DNA from: Chlorocebus sabaeus
Lineage: Eukaryota > Chordata > Mammalia > Primates > Cercopithecidae
Direction of reading: 5' to 3'
Assembly (NCBI RefSeq): GCF_047675955.1
Contig: NC_132926.1
Span: forward strand, 15,009,326 to 15,073,325
Length of the DNA: 64,000 nucleotides
Shown here: piece after piece, positions 51,377 to 63,273 of the stretch
How the letters are laid out: the number at the start of each line of letters is the position of its first letter
Position numbering within the stretch: the first letter of the stretch is position 1
Translations under genes and position numbers: made by a program
The notes under the pieces: model-generated
Seen by the model: only the letters and a program-made list of their open reading frames with translations
What the model was told of the DNA's origin: nothing
Database searches by the model: none

Positions 51377-51649
51377 TCTCATCATCTGATTTATTTTCGT
51401 TGTCAGAGTCAGTCAGGGTAAGGGCCGAGTTTTCACGACTGGACAGGCCGGAACTGCGCCTGGATTTTATTCCTCTCCCCCACAGTCTGATGGCGTGTTC
51501 TGGAGACATCCCTCCCTCGGTGTCGGAGTCGGCATCAGACCCTGTGCTAAGGGAGTAGCCCTGGTGAAGGATCCCCATGTCAGAGCAGTAGCCGCTTCGG
51601 TGTGGGGAGGGCTCACAGATGCCCAGTTCCGCAAGGGTGAAGTTGGTTC
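51374..51649 (-). CDS. TENM2: TENM2 (teneurin-2) internal coding exon, cytoplasmic domain
   Basis: Teneurin-2 is a type II single-pass adhesion receptor that binds latrophilins across synapses. This exon covers part of its intracellular N-terminal region, well before the membrane segment. The frame reads [13 protein letters not shown], then [19 protein letters not shown], then [20 protein letters not shown], then [19 protein letters not shown] recognise this as TENM2: the TENM1 and TENM3 versions differ at several of these positions. The exon is 276 bases, 91 whole codons plus a Gly codon split at each end, so both boundaries are phase 1 and skipping it would keep the frame. Two acidic loops (DADSDTEG near 51511-51543 and [11 protein letters not shown] near 51374-51411) resemble the EF-hand-like motifs described for teneurin tails; calcium binding is not shown here. 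A basic, serine-rich stretch (KSRRSS) lies between them and could be a phosphorylation site. Flanking exons are outside the window. Confidence 0.97.
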
Positions 51650-51685
51650 CTAGGGTGAGAGTGACAGAGAAGCTGATTAAAATTT
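51650..51685 (-). promoter_or_regulatory. TENM2: Splice acceptor of the TENM2 exon
   Basis: On the minus strand the intron ends in a clean pyrimidine-rich run, CTTCTCTGTCACTCTCACCCTAG, with the AG at 51651-51650. A TTTAATC element roughly 25-30 bases upstream could serve as branch point. The AG placement leaves GA as the last two bases of the Gly codon that begins in the preceding exon. Confidence 0.9.
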
Positions 51686-51949
51686 GTGAGATGCTTTACA
51701 AAGTTAAAATTTATTCTTACAAAAAAAGCAGACACTTTTCCCATCTGACAAATACATGAAATTCACTGTGGTGCACAGAAACAGATCTTGGACAAGAGTA
51801 TTCCGGACAGTGGGATACCTTTGAGAAACAAACAAAAGAAAGAGTCAATATCGATCATAGGACAGAATGCTCAGATTTTATTTCAGAGATTTTTAGGTAT
51901 GTTGACACTATTGTCTAGGTAACTCCATGTAGGTGAAAAAAACTCTGAA

Positions 51950-52165
51950 TGTGTAATAGCTAATATACACCAAGTGCTTACTTGTGCACCTTTTATTTTG
52001 CAACTTTCATTTTATATTTTTTAAAGTTTTGCATCTTTATGAAGATGACAGTATTATTGTAATCCTTATATAGATGACGAAACTGGGGACCAGAGGATTT
52101 AAGGCATCTATCCAAGGTCAAGCATCTTGATGGTCGCAATATCTGGATCTGATCCCTATGCAGGG
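51950..52165 (-). repeat. MIR element
   Basis: CACCAAGTGCTTACTTGTGC, ATCCTTATATAGATGACGAAAC, TGGGGACCAGAGGATTTAAGG, CATCTATCCAAGGTCAAGC, ATATCTGGATCTGATCCC follow antisense MIR. Confidence 0.75.
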
Positions 52166-52204
52166 ATCAAATTAAGGTTCATGTCTTACAGCCTTAACCC
52201 ACTG

Positions 52205-52410
52205 ATAAATATAAGTGGCAGCTAAAATACCTGGGTGCCCGTCCTAGCTTTCCACTGACAACGGTCTCATTTATGGCAATTCTCCTAACTCCACGAACCC
52301 CAATTTTCTCATTTGTGAAATCTGGGCATTAATCTCTTAAAATCTCAGGGTGATTGTGTGCGTCATATGATAATATGTGCCAAACTAGTCATTTTTAATA
52401 AATGCTGTCA
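52205..52410 (+). repeat. MIR element, sense
   Basis: GGTGCCCGTCCTAGCTTTCC, ACTGACAACGG, TTTATGGCAATTCTCCTAAC, CCCCAATTTTCTCATTTGTG, AAATGCTGTCATG follow sense MIR. It lies just past an antisense MIR. Confidence 0.65.
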
Positions 52411-52745
52411 TGCATTGCTTAAAGAGAGGGATACGCTCTGAGCAATGTGTCCTTAGGTGATGTTTGCTCTGAGAACATCAGAGTGACTTACACAAACCTA
52501 GATGGTCTAGCCTATTGCACACCTAGGCTTTGGTTTAGCCTACTGCTCTTACACTACAAACCTGCACAGCGTGTTACTGAACGGAATACTATAGGCAAAG
52601 TAACATAATGGCAAGTATTTTTTGTATTTGAACATAGAAAAGACACACTAAAAATACAGTATTATAATCCTACAAGATCACTGTTGTATACATGGCCCAT
52701 CACTGGCAGAAATGAAGTTACGTTAGGTATGTATAAGTAATGTGT
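52411..52745. repeat. Interspersed repeat, DNA-transposon-like, family uncertain
   Basis: CATTGCTTAAAGAGAGGGATAC, GCTCTGAGCAATGTGTCC, TACACAAACCTAGATGGTC, CTAGGCTTTGGTTTAGCC, GTGTTACTGAACGGAATACT match a common primate repeat that I know by sequence but cannot name safely. Confidence 0.6.
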
Positions 52746-53019
52746 CACTGAAATCAGCAACTTAGAGATGAAGAGCTACTCCTTTGGTTTTTAAATGGTA
52801 TCAAAGAATCTCTCTTTGCTAACACAATTTAAAGCCACAAGTAGGCTTCACTTATGGAAAGCGAATGTGTGCACATGAAGACCTATAGGGGTGAGCTCAT
52901 GGTCTGATAGGAAGCAAAGAGAATAGGTTTTTACTGAACATGTTATCATGTTATATAAACATGTGTGTTATTAGGTGTCAGAAAATGGGCCAGCTACCTT
53001 TAGGCTTTATGCCACTTAA

Positions 53020-53180
53020 ATACCATCATCACTCAGCATTTTAAGTGTTGACATCACCTCTTTACAAGCAGAGGTTAAACACCATGTCCAAGGTCACACC
53101 TGGGCACACAGCAGATCCAGGGTTCACCTCTGTACCTGCAGACCCCCAGCCTGTGCTGCTTCTACAGTGTCAGCAGTCTC
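53020..53180 (-). repeat. MIR fragment
   Basis: AGCATTTTAAGTGTTGACATC, CAAGCAGAGGTTAAACACC, ATGTCCAAGGTCACACCTGG and AGCAGATCCAGGGTTCACC follow the antisense MIR middle. 53181-55019 shows nothing else assigned. Confidence 0.65.
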
Positions 53181-55019
53181 CAGCCAAAGCAAACCTGGCA
53201 ACATTTTTGTGCAGTTTATTTATTTGTGCGCTTTACTATTTGGCTCCTTAAGAGATATTTTAAGGTTTCAATGCGAAATAGATAGAATCAAGTGGTCCAC
53301 TCTACTTACTGATGTATAATGCTGATTTCTTTTGTCTTTAACCAATTTATGACAATGAAAAGCAAATGCAGTGAAGAAATGCACTTCTCCGCTAAGAGTG
53401 GAGAAAACCTCATTAATAATACCAAAGCCAGGAGTTTACTCACTCTATGTATATCTGTTACATTAAGGCCATTCCTTATCATTCATGTCTCTAAACTCTT
53501 GATGTAACTTGACACGCTGTGGTAGCCTACATACTCAATATCGTTTTTGACCTTTTATTTTACAAAGCACCAAACCACTGTTTAGTTCACATTAACCTTG
53601 TGGGACTTTAATTTGTAATAGGCATATGTCTTTTTATTCCGAGTTTTTTTCTTGTCTTCACTGCACACTGAGCTTTCCCAGCCTAATTTGGTTGTGTAAA
53701 TGGAATCAAGCCCAATTCTATACATAATTGTCTCTTCAGAATGAAACTTATTCATTGGAGAGTAAACCCAAGTGCAGATTCCTGTCAGCATGGGGTGATA
53801 ACCCACTACCTGTGCAGTGAAGAGGGAAGTCCTCTCTGCCATCAGCACAGTGCTAAGTACTGCTGTTTATTCCCTGGGTACGGTTTATCAGGCTGTCTGA
53901 AATTCTCTGCCCAGCGTATTCAGTTCCAGTTTGCATCCCTGGTAATTAGGTACTGTCTCATAATTATACATTAAAATGTATATTTCAGTCTCAGTAGCCT
54001 ATGAGAATGAAGTTACTGAGTGTTATGTGTGTATATATAATATGGAAAGATCTTTCCGTTGTTGCTTTTCTCATCCTTAAGTCATTGAAAAAAGTCATTT
54101 TAGAGTAATATTCTTCCATCTGGTCCTTAGAGATCAAGTTCCTTCTGGACAGAGTCATAAGATATGTTGCTTCATTTTCCCACAATAAATGAAAACCCAA
54201 ACTAAAACACACATATTTTTATTCCACATGTGAGGATTTGTAGGTATATAATCCCATTTAAAATGGAGTGGGCGTGTAGTAAGACAACTTTTCAGATAGC
54301 TTTCCCACATCTCATTATCTAGACCTACTTTCAAAGATCTCCTTGGGAAAGAAGAAACAGCTGTGTGAGGACAGCAGTCTCTGTGAAGAGCATTGCATGT
54401 GTTTTTTGGCCTGGGTTCCAGAGGTAACAGTGGGCCGAGGCCATGGGACCACATGGAATACACACAGTGCCCCTTCTTTAGTTAAATTTACTTGAGAAAA
54501 GAAATTGAAATCTTATTTTTATGAGAAAACAAACTTGAGATCTTCATGAATCAGGTAAGATTTGCATACATTTAAAAAGTAACCACAAATGTTAGAAAAG
54601 AAAAAGTGTACTTTAAGAGTTTCCACTTCAAGCTTATAGCCCTGGAGCCACAAAGGAGCAACATTACAAAGAAAATTGGAAGTTCTGTGCTGAATTAGCC
54701 AGGAAAAGGTAAATGAGTACGTTTACATTGGTATATATAGAAAGGAAGATTTTCCTATAAAATTAATATTGATTTTTTTAAAAAAATTACCTTTTCATCT
54801 TCACCTTTCAACAGGATCATTCCTTGCCAATGCCACCATTTCCCCATAGTTCCTAGTTTGGTATCTTTCTAACCTCCACTAACTCAAAGAATAGGAACCT
54901 CGTTGAAAGTGTTAACACCAGGGACAGGTTCTGGACCAAGCTTTTTCCAGGCATGCTGGCTTAACATATGAAGCTAGTGAGTCATATACGCAGGAGAAAG
55001 AAAAAAAGAATGGGTCTAT

Positions 55020-55211
55020 CCAGTTATTAAATCATTCAACAAATATTTATTGTTCCTAGTGCTGTGCGAGGCATCAGGGATATAACAGTGTGCATTATAA
55101 AAATATAGTCCATGACATTTACAGTCTAATCGGGGAAAAAGGCATTAATCAAAGAATCACATAAACAAAGTGCAATCCATACAGTGATAAATATTACATA
55201 GGAAGAGAACA
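55020..55211 (-). repeat. L2 3' end, antisense
   Basis: ATCATTCAACAAATATTTATTG, AGTGCTGTGCGAGGCATC, AGGGATATAACAGTGTGC and TTTACAGTCTAATCGGGG are the reverse of the L2 terminus. An Alu interrupts it at 55212. Confidence 0.75.
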
Positions 55212-55532
<321 letters not shown>

Positions 55533-55837
55533 TCACCTAGTGGTCCAAGCCTCATGCCTTCACAGCCTGTTCACCAGCTGTTCATCTAGTTTGGGGTGAA
55601 CGCTCCGAAGGACTGGGGATTTACTCCATTGAGAAGCTATCACACATACCTACTTCAGTTTGCTCATACCACACCCAGTTTTCCCAAACATTCTTCTATA
55701 TGGATCGATTTCCAACCATTGTTTTCCATGTATTTTATCTTACAGCAAGAAGCCCCACACTCTATACACACTTCTCAGAATGTAAGTTAGTATGGAAGCA
55801 TCTTTAATACCAGCTCAACTTACCATTTTGCACTTAC

Positions 55838-56005
55838 TTTGCTCATCGATGGAAGACTGATTTTGCCCTAATTCATCTTGCACAATTAAGTCTTTAGTAA
55901 GCTCCGTGGCAGCTTTGAATGGAAGAGAGAAACTACTCAACATGTGATTCTCCAAGCTAAGATTTCTAGTGGAAAGCCATGAACCCTTCATTTCTTCTTT
56001 ACTAT
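55838..56005 (-). other. Candidate in-frame cassette exon upstream of the TENM2 exon (unproven)
   Basis: I do not recognise this peptide. On the minus strand a frame stays open from an ATG at 56048 to a stop near 55815. Within it, an AG at 56007-56006, after a moderately pyrimidine-rich stretch and a CTGAT branch-like motif about 30 bases upstream, opens a 168-base segment. It closes at a full GTAAGT donor (55837-55832). Both ends are phase 1, as in the TENM2 exon 4.2 kb downstream. Joining it upstream of that exon keeps the frame and adds 56 residues, including KEEMKGSWLSTRN and ELTKDLIVQDELGQNQ. The peptide is polar and acidic, plausible for a cytoplasmic tail. Against it: the acceptor has A at -3, open frames of this size occur by chance in this window, and no expression evidence is available. 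A fossil exon or a chance pseudo-exon are the alternatives. Confidence 0.35.
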
Positions 56006-56249
56006 CTTGCAGAAAGATAACGAGGAGGCACAATATATCAGTATTCATGGAATACGTATTTATTATTTATCTTCTATCTGCCTCCAGTCTCCCGATAGCA
56101 CTGATTAAAGTGCATATGGATGATGTGCCAATGCATTTTATTTCAGGGATGAGCTCCATGGCTGTTGCCAGTAACTCACCCAGTATGGTCCCAGAGTACA
56201 TTATCGAGGCCAGAATCAATATTTTTATAGATAAATGATTATATGTAAT

Positions 56250-57119
56250 CTGTAATATTTACATAAAGCAATTTTAGTGTAATTTAAGGTTAGGAAAGAA
56301 TGTTAACATCTAAAAACTGTTCAGTGATCAAAAGAGGGGAACACAAGTCTGAAAATAATTCTCTTGATAAATATCTTGGACATTAAGTTGTCTTTTTTTG
56401 ATCGTACCCACATTGTATAATCTAGATCCTCTCCATGCCTTTTTTAGAGAGAAATTTCGCAACAGAATTCAAGAGTCATCCTTTCACCCACTAATTCTAT
56501 TTGGGATGCAATTTTAAGGAGATATATGTATGTGCATTGTGATTATGGCTTTATTTTCTAAGTTTTTACCAACTTTGAAATAACCTTTAACTAGGAAAAG
56601 CACATATGTAGTTAAGTCAGAATTATCATGTCATGGTAATACCAGGATATACAAATAGCACTGAAAATGTCAGCATTGGAACAGATTTTTCTACTACAAG
56701 GGCAAGAAGATAAAAGTTAACTGTAGTAAAGTGAGAATGCAATACAGAAAACTCTCATTGTCTAAATGTTTATAATGCAAGTACCCTGAATTTAAGAGAA
56801 GAAACTTTATACAGAGAAATAAAATTGTAATAACATGAAAATAGTCACGAATGACCACTTATAAAATTAATCCTCACCTATCCCTGCTCACTTTCTCCTA
56901 GTATCTCTTCTCATATTAACTACCATATCAATGTGTAAGTAAGTAATTTCTTACTGAGAGCAGAAAGTAATATGGTGCCAATCTGTAATTAGATTGTAAA
57001 GCTTGGGAAGTTGCAGATTTCCATGAAGTCAACAAAAAGTATGCAAAAAAAAAAATGTAGTTCATAAAAAGGTCACAGAATAACCAAAATCTAACAGAAT
57101 TAAGCCAGTTAACAAGAGA
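56250..57119. other. Unassigned AT-rich DNA
   Basis: No repeat or gene recognised. Confidence 0.4.
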
Positions 57120-57870
57120 AGATAGAAATAGTGTGCTCACGATGATGGGAACGTCAAAATCTGATTTGACAGACATCTGGTTCTGGACCAAGATTTATTG
57201 TTCCCCTTCTCTACTTTTCTCACTAAGTACAGCTAAAAACCCTGGACATTACATACAAAAACCACATAAGCAGTTTCTGAAAATGGGAGGGAAGGAGGTA
57301 GATTTAACAGGGTCCTGGAGCCTCAGGAACTACATGGTGGCAAGTTCCCTGGGATTTATTTTTGCCTCATGTGTTCCAAACCTGGTGCTAGAGAAACCTG
57401 CAAATTGGAAATGGCAGTGGACAAAACAAGCCCCAAGAACAGCCTGCTATAGCAAGGAGCCCCATCCCTGCACTTCTACAAACACACCAGGGTAAAATTT
57501 TAAAAGACCAAGTGTTGTCCGTGGAGACCAGCAGCGCAGGAATCCTGGACTTTTATCCCCAGCCCTCCCTCTCCTTGCTGAGGGCAGAGAAGGCTAAATG
57601 TTAAATCTAATTTCACCAACACAATCAGAAGGGGACTTGTGGGGAATGGTAAGGAGATAACTCTCTCCCTCTCAATGAGGTTGTCATCGGCAGAGGCCTG
57701 GGGTGGGGGGCAGGGAGGGTTCTAAAAACCCATCTCTGCCCTGCAGCAATGAAGCAGCACTCTTTCACTGCACCGTCTTCCCCACCTTGTCAGAGTACAC
57801 ACAGTGGATGGACCTTTACATTCACCTGTAGTCAAGACACAGTATTCCACTATTCCCATTGGCTCAGTGT
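57120..57870 (+). other. Less AT-rich unassigned stretch
   Basis: Noticeably less AT-rich than the flanks, with GGCCTGGGGTGGGGGGCAGG near 57695-57715 and an open frame at 57133-57495. Words such as CAGGGTCCTGGAGCCTCAGG hint at an old L1 5' UTR, but this is a weak match. I cannot name a gene. Confidence 0.3.
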
Positions 57871-59780
57871 CAGAAGAGGCTTACTGTAACAGAAGATTTA
57901 AATATGATCCAGGGTTTCATAATGTAATATTTCAATTGGCCAGGATATAGTAAAAAATCACTGGTCATACCATGTACCAAGAAAATCTCAATTTGAATGA
58001 GCAATGATAATTATTTAAATAAAAGGTTAATAAGAAGCCCTTAGGAAAATTAATGAACTCATCAAATATTTTTTGGAAAAAATGACTCTCTATGATCCTG
58101 CTGCAAAATGCAAGCCTAAAGGGAAAGATATAATGTGGTACAATGAAACAATTTTGCTGTAACATGAATATATATGCCTCACCCCCAAACTGTTATTCTT
58201 TATCATTTTGAAAAAAATATGTATCATTCAAATAGTGAATAATATTAAATTTAAACTGAACTATGCAAAATATGCATAGTTCTAATAGTAAATAAAAGTA
58301 AACATAAACTGAAATATAGTTTTGATAATTAGGTTTATTTTTTTCAAGATACAGTTGCAATAAATTAGTTTTACTATTTAATTTGAAATATTCATTCTTT
58401 TGAACATTGATTCCTTTTTTAAGTGGACTTTTTCTAAAATCATTCATCCTAAAACAAAGAGAATCCCTTGTAAACAAACACAGGTCACTTTTCTTGTGCA
58501 AATGTTAGAGCGTACATTTTAAAGTCAAGAATGAATATGGAGTCCATTTTTTTTCTAGCAGATATTTAAGAAAAAGATAGAAATTATAATGTTATAGTAC
58601 TTTTTATCAAAGAAATTGAAGTAATTTGACATGAGGCCTTCAGCTTTTGCCCATAGAATGTCATCAAGCAAAATGTAGCAGTTATAAGTGATAAAATATA
58701 ATTTTATTTCTGTTTGACAAATCAAAATGAAATGCCAAATTGTTATCTCACATTTAGTTTAAATATGCTATATTTAAATGTTGAGCAATTATAGATATGT
58801 GTGAGCCATACAAAATAATCAGTTTAAAACCATTATCAACATTATCTAAAATATTATTTTTATACAAATATAAAAGCCTACATATTTACATATCCACTGA
58901 TCACCACTTTGGAAGGCACCGAAGGAACTATTTATGAATACTAATGTTTTATGCTTGTATATCCTGAAAGTCTTCACATAAACTCTCTTTTAATGCCCTT
59001 TTAAAGTTCATCTGTTTTTACATATTTAGATATTTTCCCAATGTTGATAAAACTGTTCACCCAAAATCCTCTGGCTTAAAACAACAGAGTACGTGTACAT
59101 GCATTATTATTCATAAAAGTTTAAGTCAAATATTTGTATTTCAAAAGTGTACTTTAAGATTTACATTTTTTAATGTATGACACCTAAGAGATTGGTATTT
59201 TGATGTTTGTAAACTTTTAGACTAATTATTTTAATCTATATAAATGTCTTCTGATGTGTCCAAACATTTACAATTTGTGACTAGAACCATTCCAATATGA
59301 ATAAACACATTCTAAATCAAGGAAACACCAAGATGGCTAGTGAAGACAGGAGACTTTCCAGTATCCTAGGTTTTCCTGTAAGCTTATAATTTTCAAAGAG
59401 AAAGACGAAGGTGGCATTCTCCTCTGGTGTGGTGGCATTTTCCCATTCCAACGGGAAATCTGAACAATGCTCAATTTGGAAAACCCAAAATCAGCCACAA
59501 CACAAAGGTTCCGCTGAAAAACTGGCAGTTCATAATGAATAATGAAATGTCCAGGAGCTTGGCTAGTTGGAGATGGTTTTCTGCTGATGAAAATTCTAAC
59601 AAGATTAAAAATCAATTTCAGTATTAAAAACTATACCAATCAGTTATCCTATGTGAGAACATTACAAACATGTACATTCACCTGACGCTATGAGACTCTG
59701 CCTCCCTAAACAATTGTTTTCATCAGAGAGAGAGGGAAAGAGGACAGTAGTGAGTTAGCTGCAAGGCTACTAGATTAGTT
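57871..59780. other. AT-rich unique DNA
   Basis: Very AT-rich, no recognisable transposon, no supportable frame. A pair of overlapping opposed frames lies at 59337-59627. Confidence 0.4.
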
Positions 59781-59784
59781 TACA

Positions 59785-59890
59785 TTTACTAGGGCTTCAA
59801 AATGTGTCAAGCACTGTCCTAAATGCTTTTATATAGTTTTCCCTTTTAATTAAAAAAGCAGCCCCACAAAACAGTCACCATATAGCCTAA
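59785..59890 (-). repeat. MIR fragment
   Basis: AATGTGTCAAGCACTGTCC, TAAATGCTTTTATATAGTTTTC and AAGCAGCCCCACAAAACAG follow the antisense MIR start. Confidence 0.6.
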
Positions 59891-59899
59891 GGTTAAGAA

Positions 59900-60095
59900 A
59901 ATCAGGAGTTAGATTGTCTGTTTTAAAAATACTTATTGACCAGATAGTCTTAGAATTAATTACTTCTGCTGACTTCATTTGCTCATTTATAAAATGGACA
60001 GAAAAATAGCACCTACCTTCACAGGGTACTGAATGACATAAAGCAGCAGAAAATGCTTAGATTGTTGCCTGCATCAGAATAACAACAAAACAAAC
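59900..60095 (+). repeat. MIR fragment, sense
   Basis: TCAGGAGTTAGATTGTCTG, TTCATTTGCTCATTTATAAAATGG, AAATAGCACCTACCTTCAC and AGGGTACTGAATGACATAAAG follow sense MIR. It sits head to head with the preceding fragment. Confidence 0.7.
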
Positions 60096-60199
60096 GTAGC
60101 TATTATGATGATCATCAGTCTACAGAGGAAGAAACTTGCTTTATTTCTTTATATAGAATTATTACTATTTTCTATTTTGTCGTGAGTTGATTTAGAAAA

Positions 60200-62560
60200 T
60201 TTAGGAACAATAAATTTTCCAGGAACATGCCCATTTCATTTATAATTTCAAATAGGTTGACATAAATACAATAGGTTATCCATGTATTGTTTAGGCTTAT
60301 TAAAAATTTCTGCTGGATTTGTAGAATACAGTCTTTATTTTCATTCCTCATAATATTTATTTGTGCCTCCTTTTTTTTAACTGAATTGGTTTCACCAACA
60401 ATAGTCTTTTTCTTTCAAAAGAACAAAATTTCTGCTTTTCTGACTCTATCTACTGTCTGTACGTTTTTTAGTTTATTAATTTCTACCCTTATGCATATAA
60501 ATTATTTCTTTCTTTGAGTTCATTCATTTGTTGTTTTCTACACCTTCAAAATTTGATCCTTTATGTCTTTAATGTTCAGCCATTCTTCTTTATTATTATA
60601 AGCATTTCATGCTATACATTTTATACATTGCTACTAATTTGCTGTTGGCGTGTCCTGTCTATAATTGTAAGATATATATTGAAATTTCTTACTGTGATGG
60701 GTGTTTCTCACTACTGTTTTATCAATGTTTGCTCTATGTCTATTTAAGGTTATTTTATAGGTACGTATTATAAGTTTAGCATTATAGCTTTCTGATGGAT
60801 TATTTTATCATCAATATATGGTAGTCCTAACAAAGACTTTTGAGGTAATATATGCTTTCTAATATTAATTGTGTTTTACAGGGAATTTGCCCATTTCATC
60901 AAACATTTATGACTTTTTTAATATGTGTAAATCTATAACAATATTCTTTCATTTTTGATACGAGGGATCCTTTCTTTTAAAATTGATCATTCTTACTGGA
61001 GTTTTATTTCATCGATTTTTCAAAGAGCTGTTGGCTTTAATTTAGTGTATTGTTTATTTTCCATTTCCCTAATTTCTGCTCTTATCTTGCTTATTTATTT
61101 ATTTCTACTTAATTTGAGTTTTGTTTTCTTATCCTTCTCTAGATTCTTGGGGTAGCAATATAGATCACTGATTTGAAATATTTTCTTTATTTCTTAAGTA
61201 ATTATGCAAACCTATAATATTTTCCTCTTTATCTGTACTCCCCAAATTTGAATGTATTGTGCATGCAAATCGTTCAAAATTTTTAAATTTCTCATCTACT
61301 TCTTTGACCCATAGGTTACTTAGAAGTGTGTAATTTTATTTCCAAATATCTGGGACTTGTCTGATTGATACTGATTTCTGAATTACATACTTGGTGGACA
61401 GAAAACAAACTCTCCAGGATTTCCATCTTGAAACTTATTGAGACTTATTTTATAGCCCAACATATAGAATATATTGTAGAATTTTCCCTTGAAAAATAAT
61501 GTGATTCTAGATTTCTTGTGTGTAGTGTCCTACAAATATCTACTAGGTCAAGGTGGTTGACAACGTTTTTCAAATTCTCTATATCCCATATTTTTGTCTA
61601 GATATTTTTTCAGTTACTGAGTTAAATCTGCAGTTTTGTTTTTTTTTCTCTTTCCTCCTTTTTTTTTTTGTTAATTTTGCTTTGTCTTGTATTCCTTCTC
61701 TTTCTCGCTGTAAAACTACGTTATTAGGCACATAGACTTTTATATCTCTAGAATAAATTGACCCTTTTATCAATTTGAAATGTTCATCTTTTTCTCTTGT
61801 AATTCTTGTGATCTTAAAGTCTATTTTGCCTTATATAAAGCAGTCAAGCCAGCTTTCTTATTTTTATTGTAAACAATAAACGTGTGATTCATCTATTTCC
61901 ATTTATTCACTTTCAACTTTTCTGTTGTCTTTACATTTAACATATGCCTTTTGTAGACAGCATATAATTAGGTCTTATTATTTAAGTAATCTGAAAATCT
62001 CTGTCTTTTAATTGGCATACTAGTCAATTTATATTTAATGTAATTACTGATATGATTGGATTTAGGTTTATTATTTATGTTTTCCTGTTTGTGCTCCCTG
62101 TATTTTCCTCCCTCTGTGTTTCTTTGCCTAATTTGTTGTGAGTTAATAAATTATTTAAAATTTTCATTTAAATTTTGTCTAGGCTTTTTGTCTATCTTTT
62201 CACATATTTTTTAGTGGTGCTTTAGGGACTACAATATGTATGTTGTACCAGCCTATTTAGAGTTCTAATCTTACTTGATATATTTTGTGCCTCTATTTCT
62301 GTAAATTCATGATTTCTTAATATAAAAAAGTCTCAGTCATTGCCTCTTTTATGTATTCACTTCCATACTCTATTCTTTTCACCAACTAAACTCAGTTGAT
62401 CTTATGCTACCCTTTTTATCTCTAAATGCCTCTGTTGTATTTTTATCTCTTTTCTCTTTGTGCAGTCTGTTGCTAATTTATTATTATTATTTTTCCAGTT
62501 ATGTCTATGTAGTTCTTTAATTGTGCTTGAACTCACATTCACTGTTATGTTCTAAACTTT
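60200..62560 (-). mobile_element. Ancient LINE-1, antisense
   Basis: Forward words are the reverse of old L1: TCCTCTTTATCTGTACTCCC, TTTGACCCATAGGTTACTTAG, TCCAAATATCTGGGACTTG, ATCTACTAGGTCAAGGTGG, AATCTGAAAATCTCTGTC, ATTTAATGTAATTACTGATATG, TTAGGGACTACAATATG. This covers the endonuclease-to-RT portion of the second frame. Heavily diverged with many stops. Confidence 0.85.
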
Positions 62561-63139
62561 TTTTAATTTCAACAATTTGCATTTCATTTATAAAATTGAT
62601 ATTGCTTTTCAATTGTTTAGTTTTTCTATTATACATAGTTAATAGTATGTATATGATAAATTCTAATGTTTTAAAACTTTAAAGTTCAAGATCAATTATT
62701 TATGGACTTGCTCACACTTAACTATGAAGATTTGTTTTCTTACATATGTAATTATATTAAATTTTAGATATGTAGTTTAGTTTAATTTTCAAAAATCACA
62801 CGGGGCTAAACTGGGATTCTTGCCTGCTAAAAAATTTTATTTGATTCTACACAGGCAGTGTGCATGTGGTAGGGTTAAACACATATCTCTTTTTAGGTTT
62901 CCTGGCTTACTACAGAAATCTCAGTTTCATGTCCTTGTTGCTCTAAGCCTCAGGTCATTTCTCCATTGCAGTTCTGGTAGCAGTCTTTGCTCACAATGAA
63001 AACCTACTGTGGGCTTACAATTCAATGCTCAGATTTCTGACTTTTGCTTATTTTTGTTTCTTCTTCTATCTTTTTTTTAAAGTCTGCCTGGATGGAGAGT
63101 TCTCTTACTTGCTGTGAGGACTATTTTGTTGCTGTTGTT
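62561..63139. other. Unassigned intronic DNA
   Basis: AT-rich; nothing I can name. The preceding L1 may extend some way in. Confidence 0.35.
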
Positions 63140-63230
63140 CTGATCAAGCTATTTAATACTCCTGTTTCCATTTTCTCACCTGTAAAATGAGAGAATAATG
63201 GTACTTGCCTCTTACGGTCACATACAATAA
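63140..63230 (+). repeat. MIR fragment, sense
   Basis: TCAAGCTATTTAATACTCC, CCATTTTCTCACCTGTAAAATG and AATGGTACTTGCCTC match the MIR core. Confidence 0.65.
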
Positions 63231-63232
63231 AT

Positions 63233-63273
63233 ATGTGTGTAGGTGTGTGTAACAAACACACACACACACCCCC
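63233..63273. repeat. TG then CA run, inverted
   Basis: ATGTGTGTAGGTGTGTGTAAC is followed by AAACACACACACACACC. The two halves are complementary and could form a hairpin. The remaining 63274-64000 shows no feature I can support. Confidence 0.85.
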
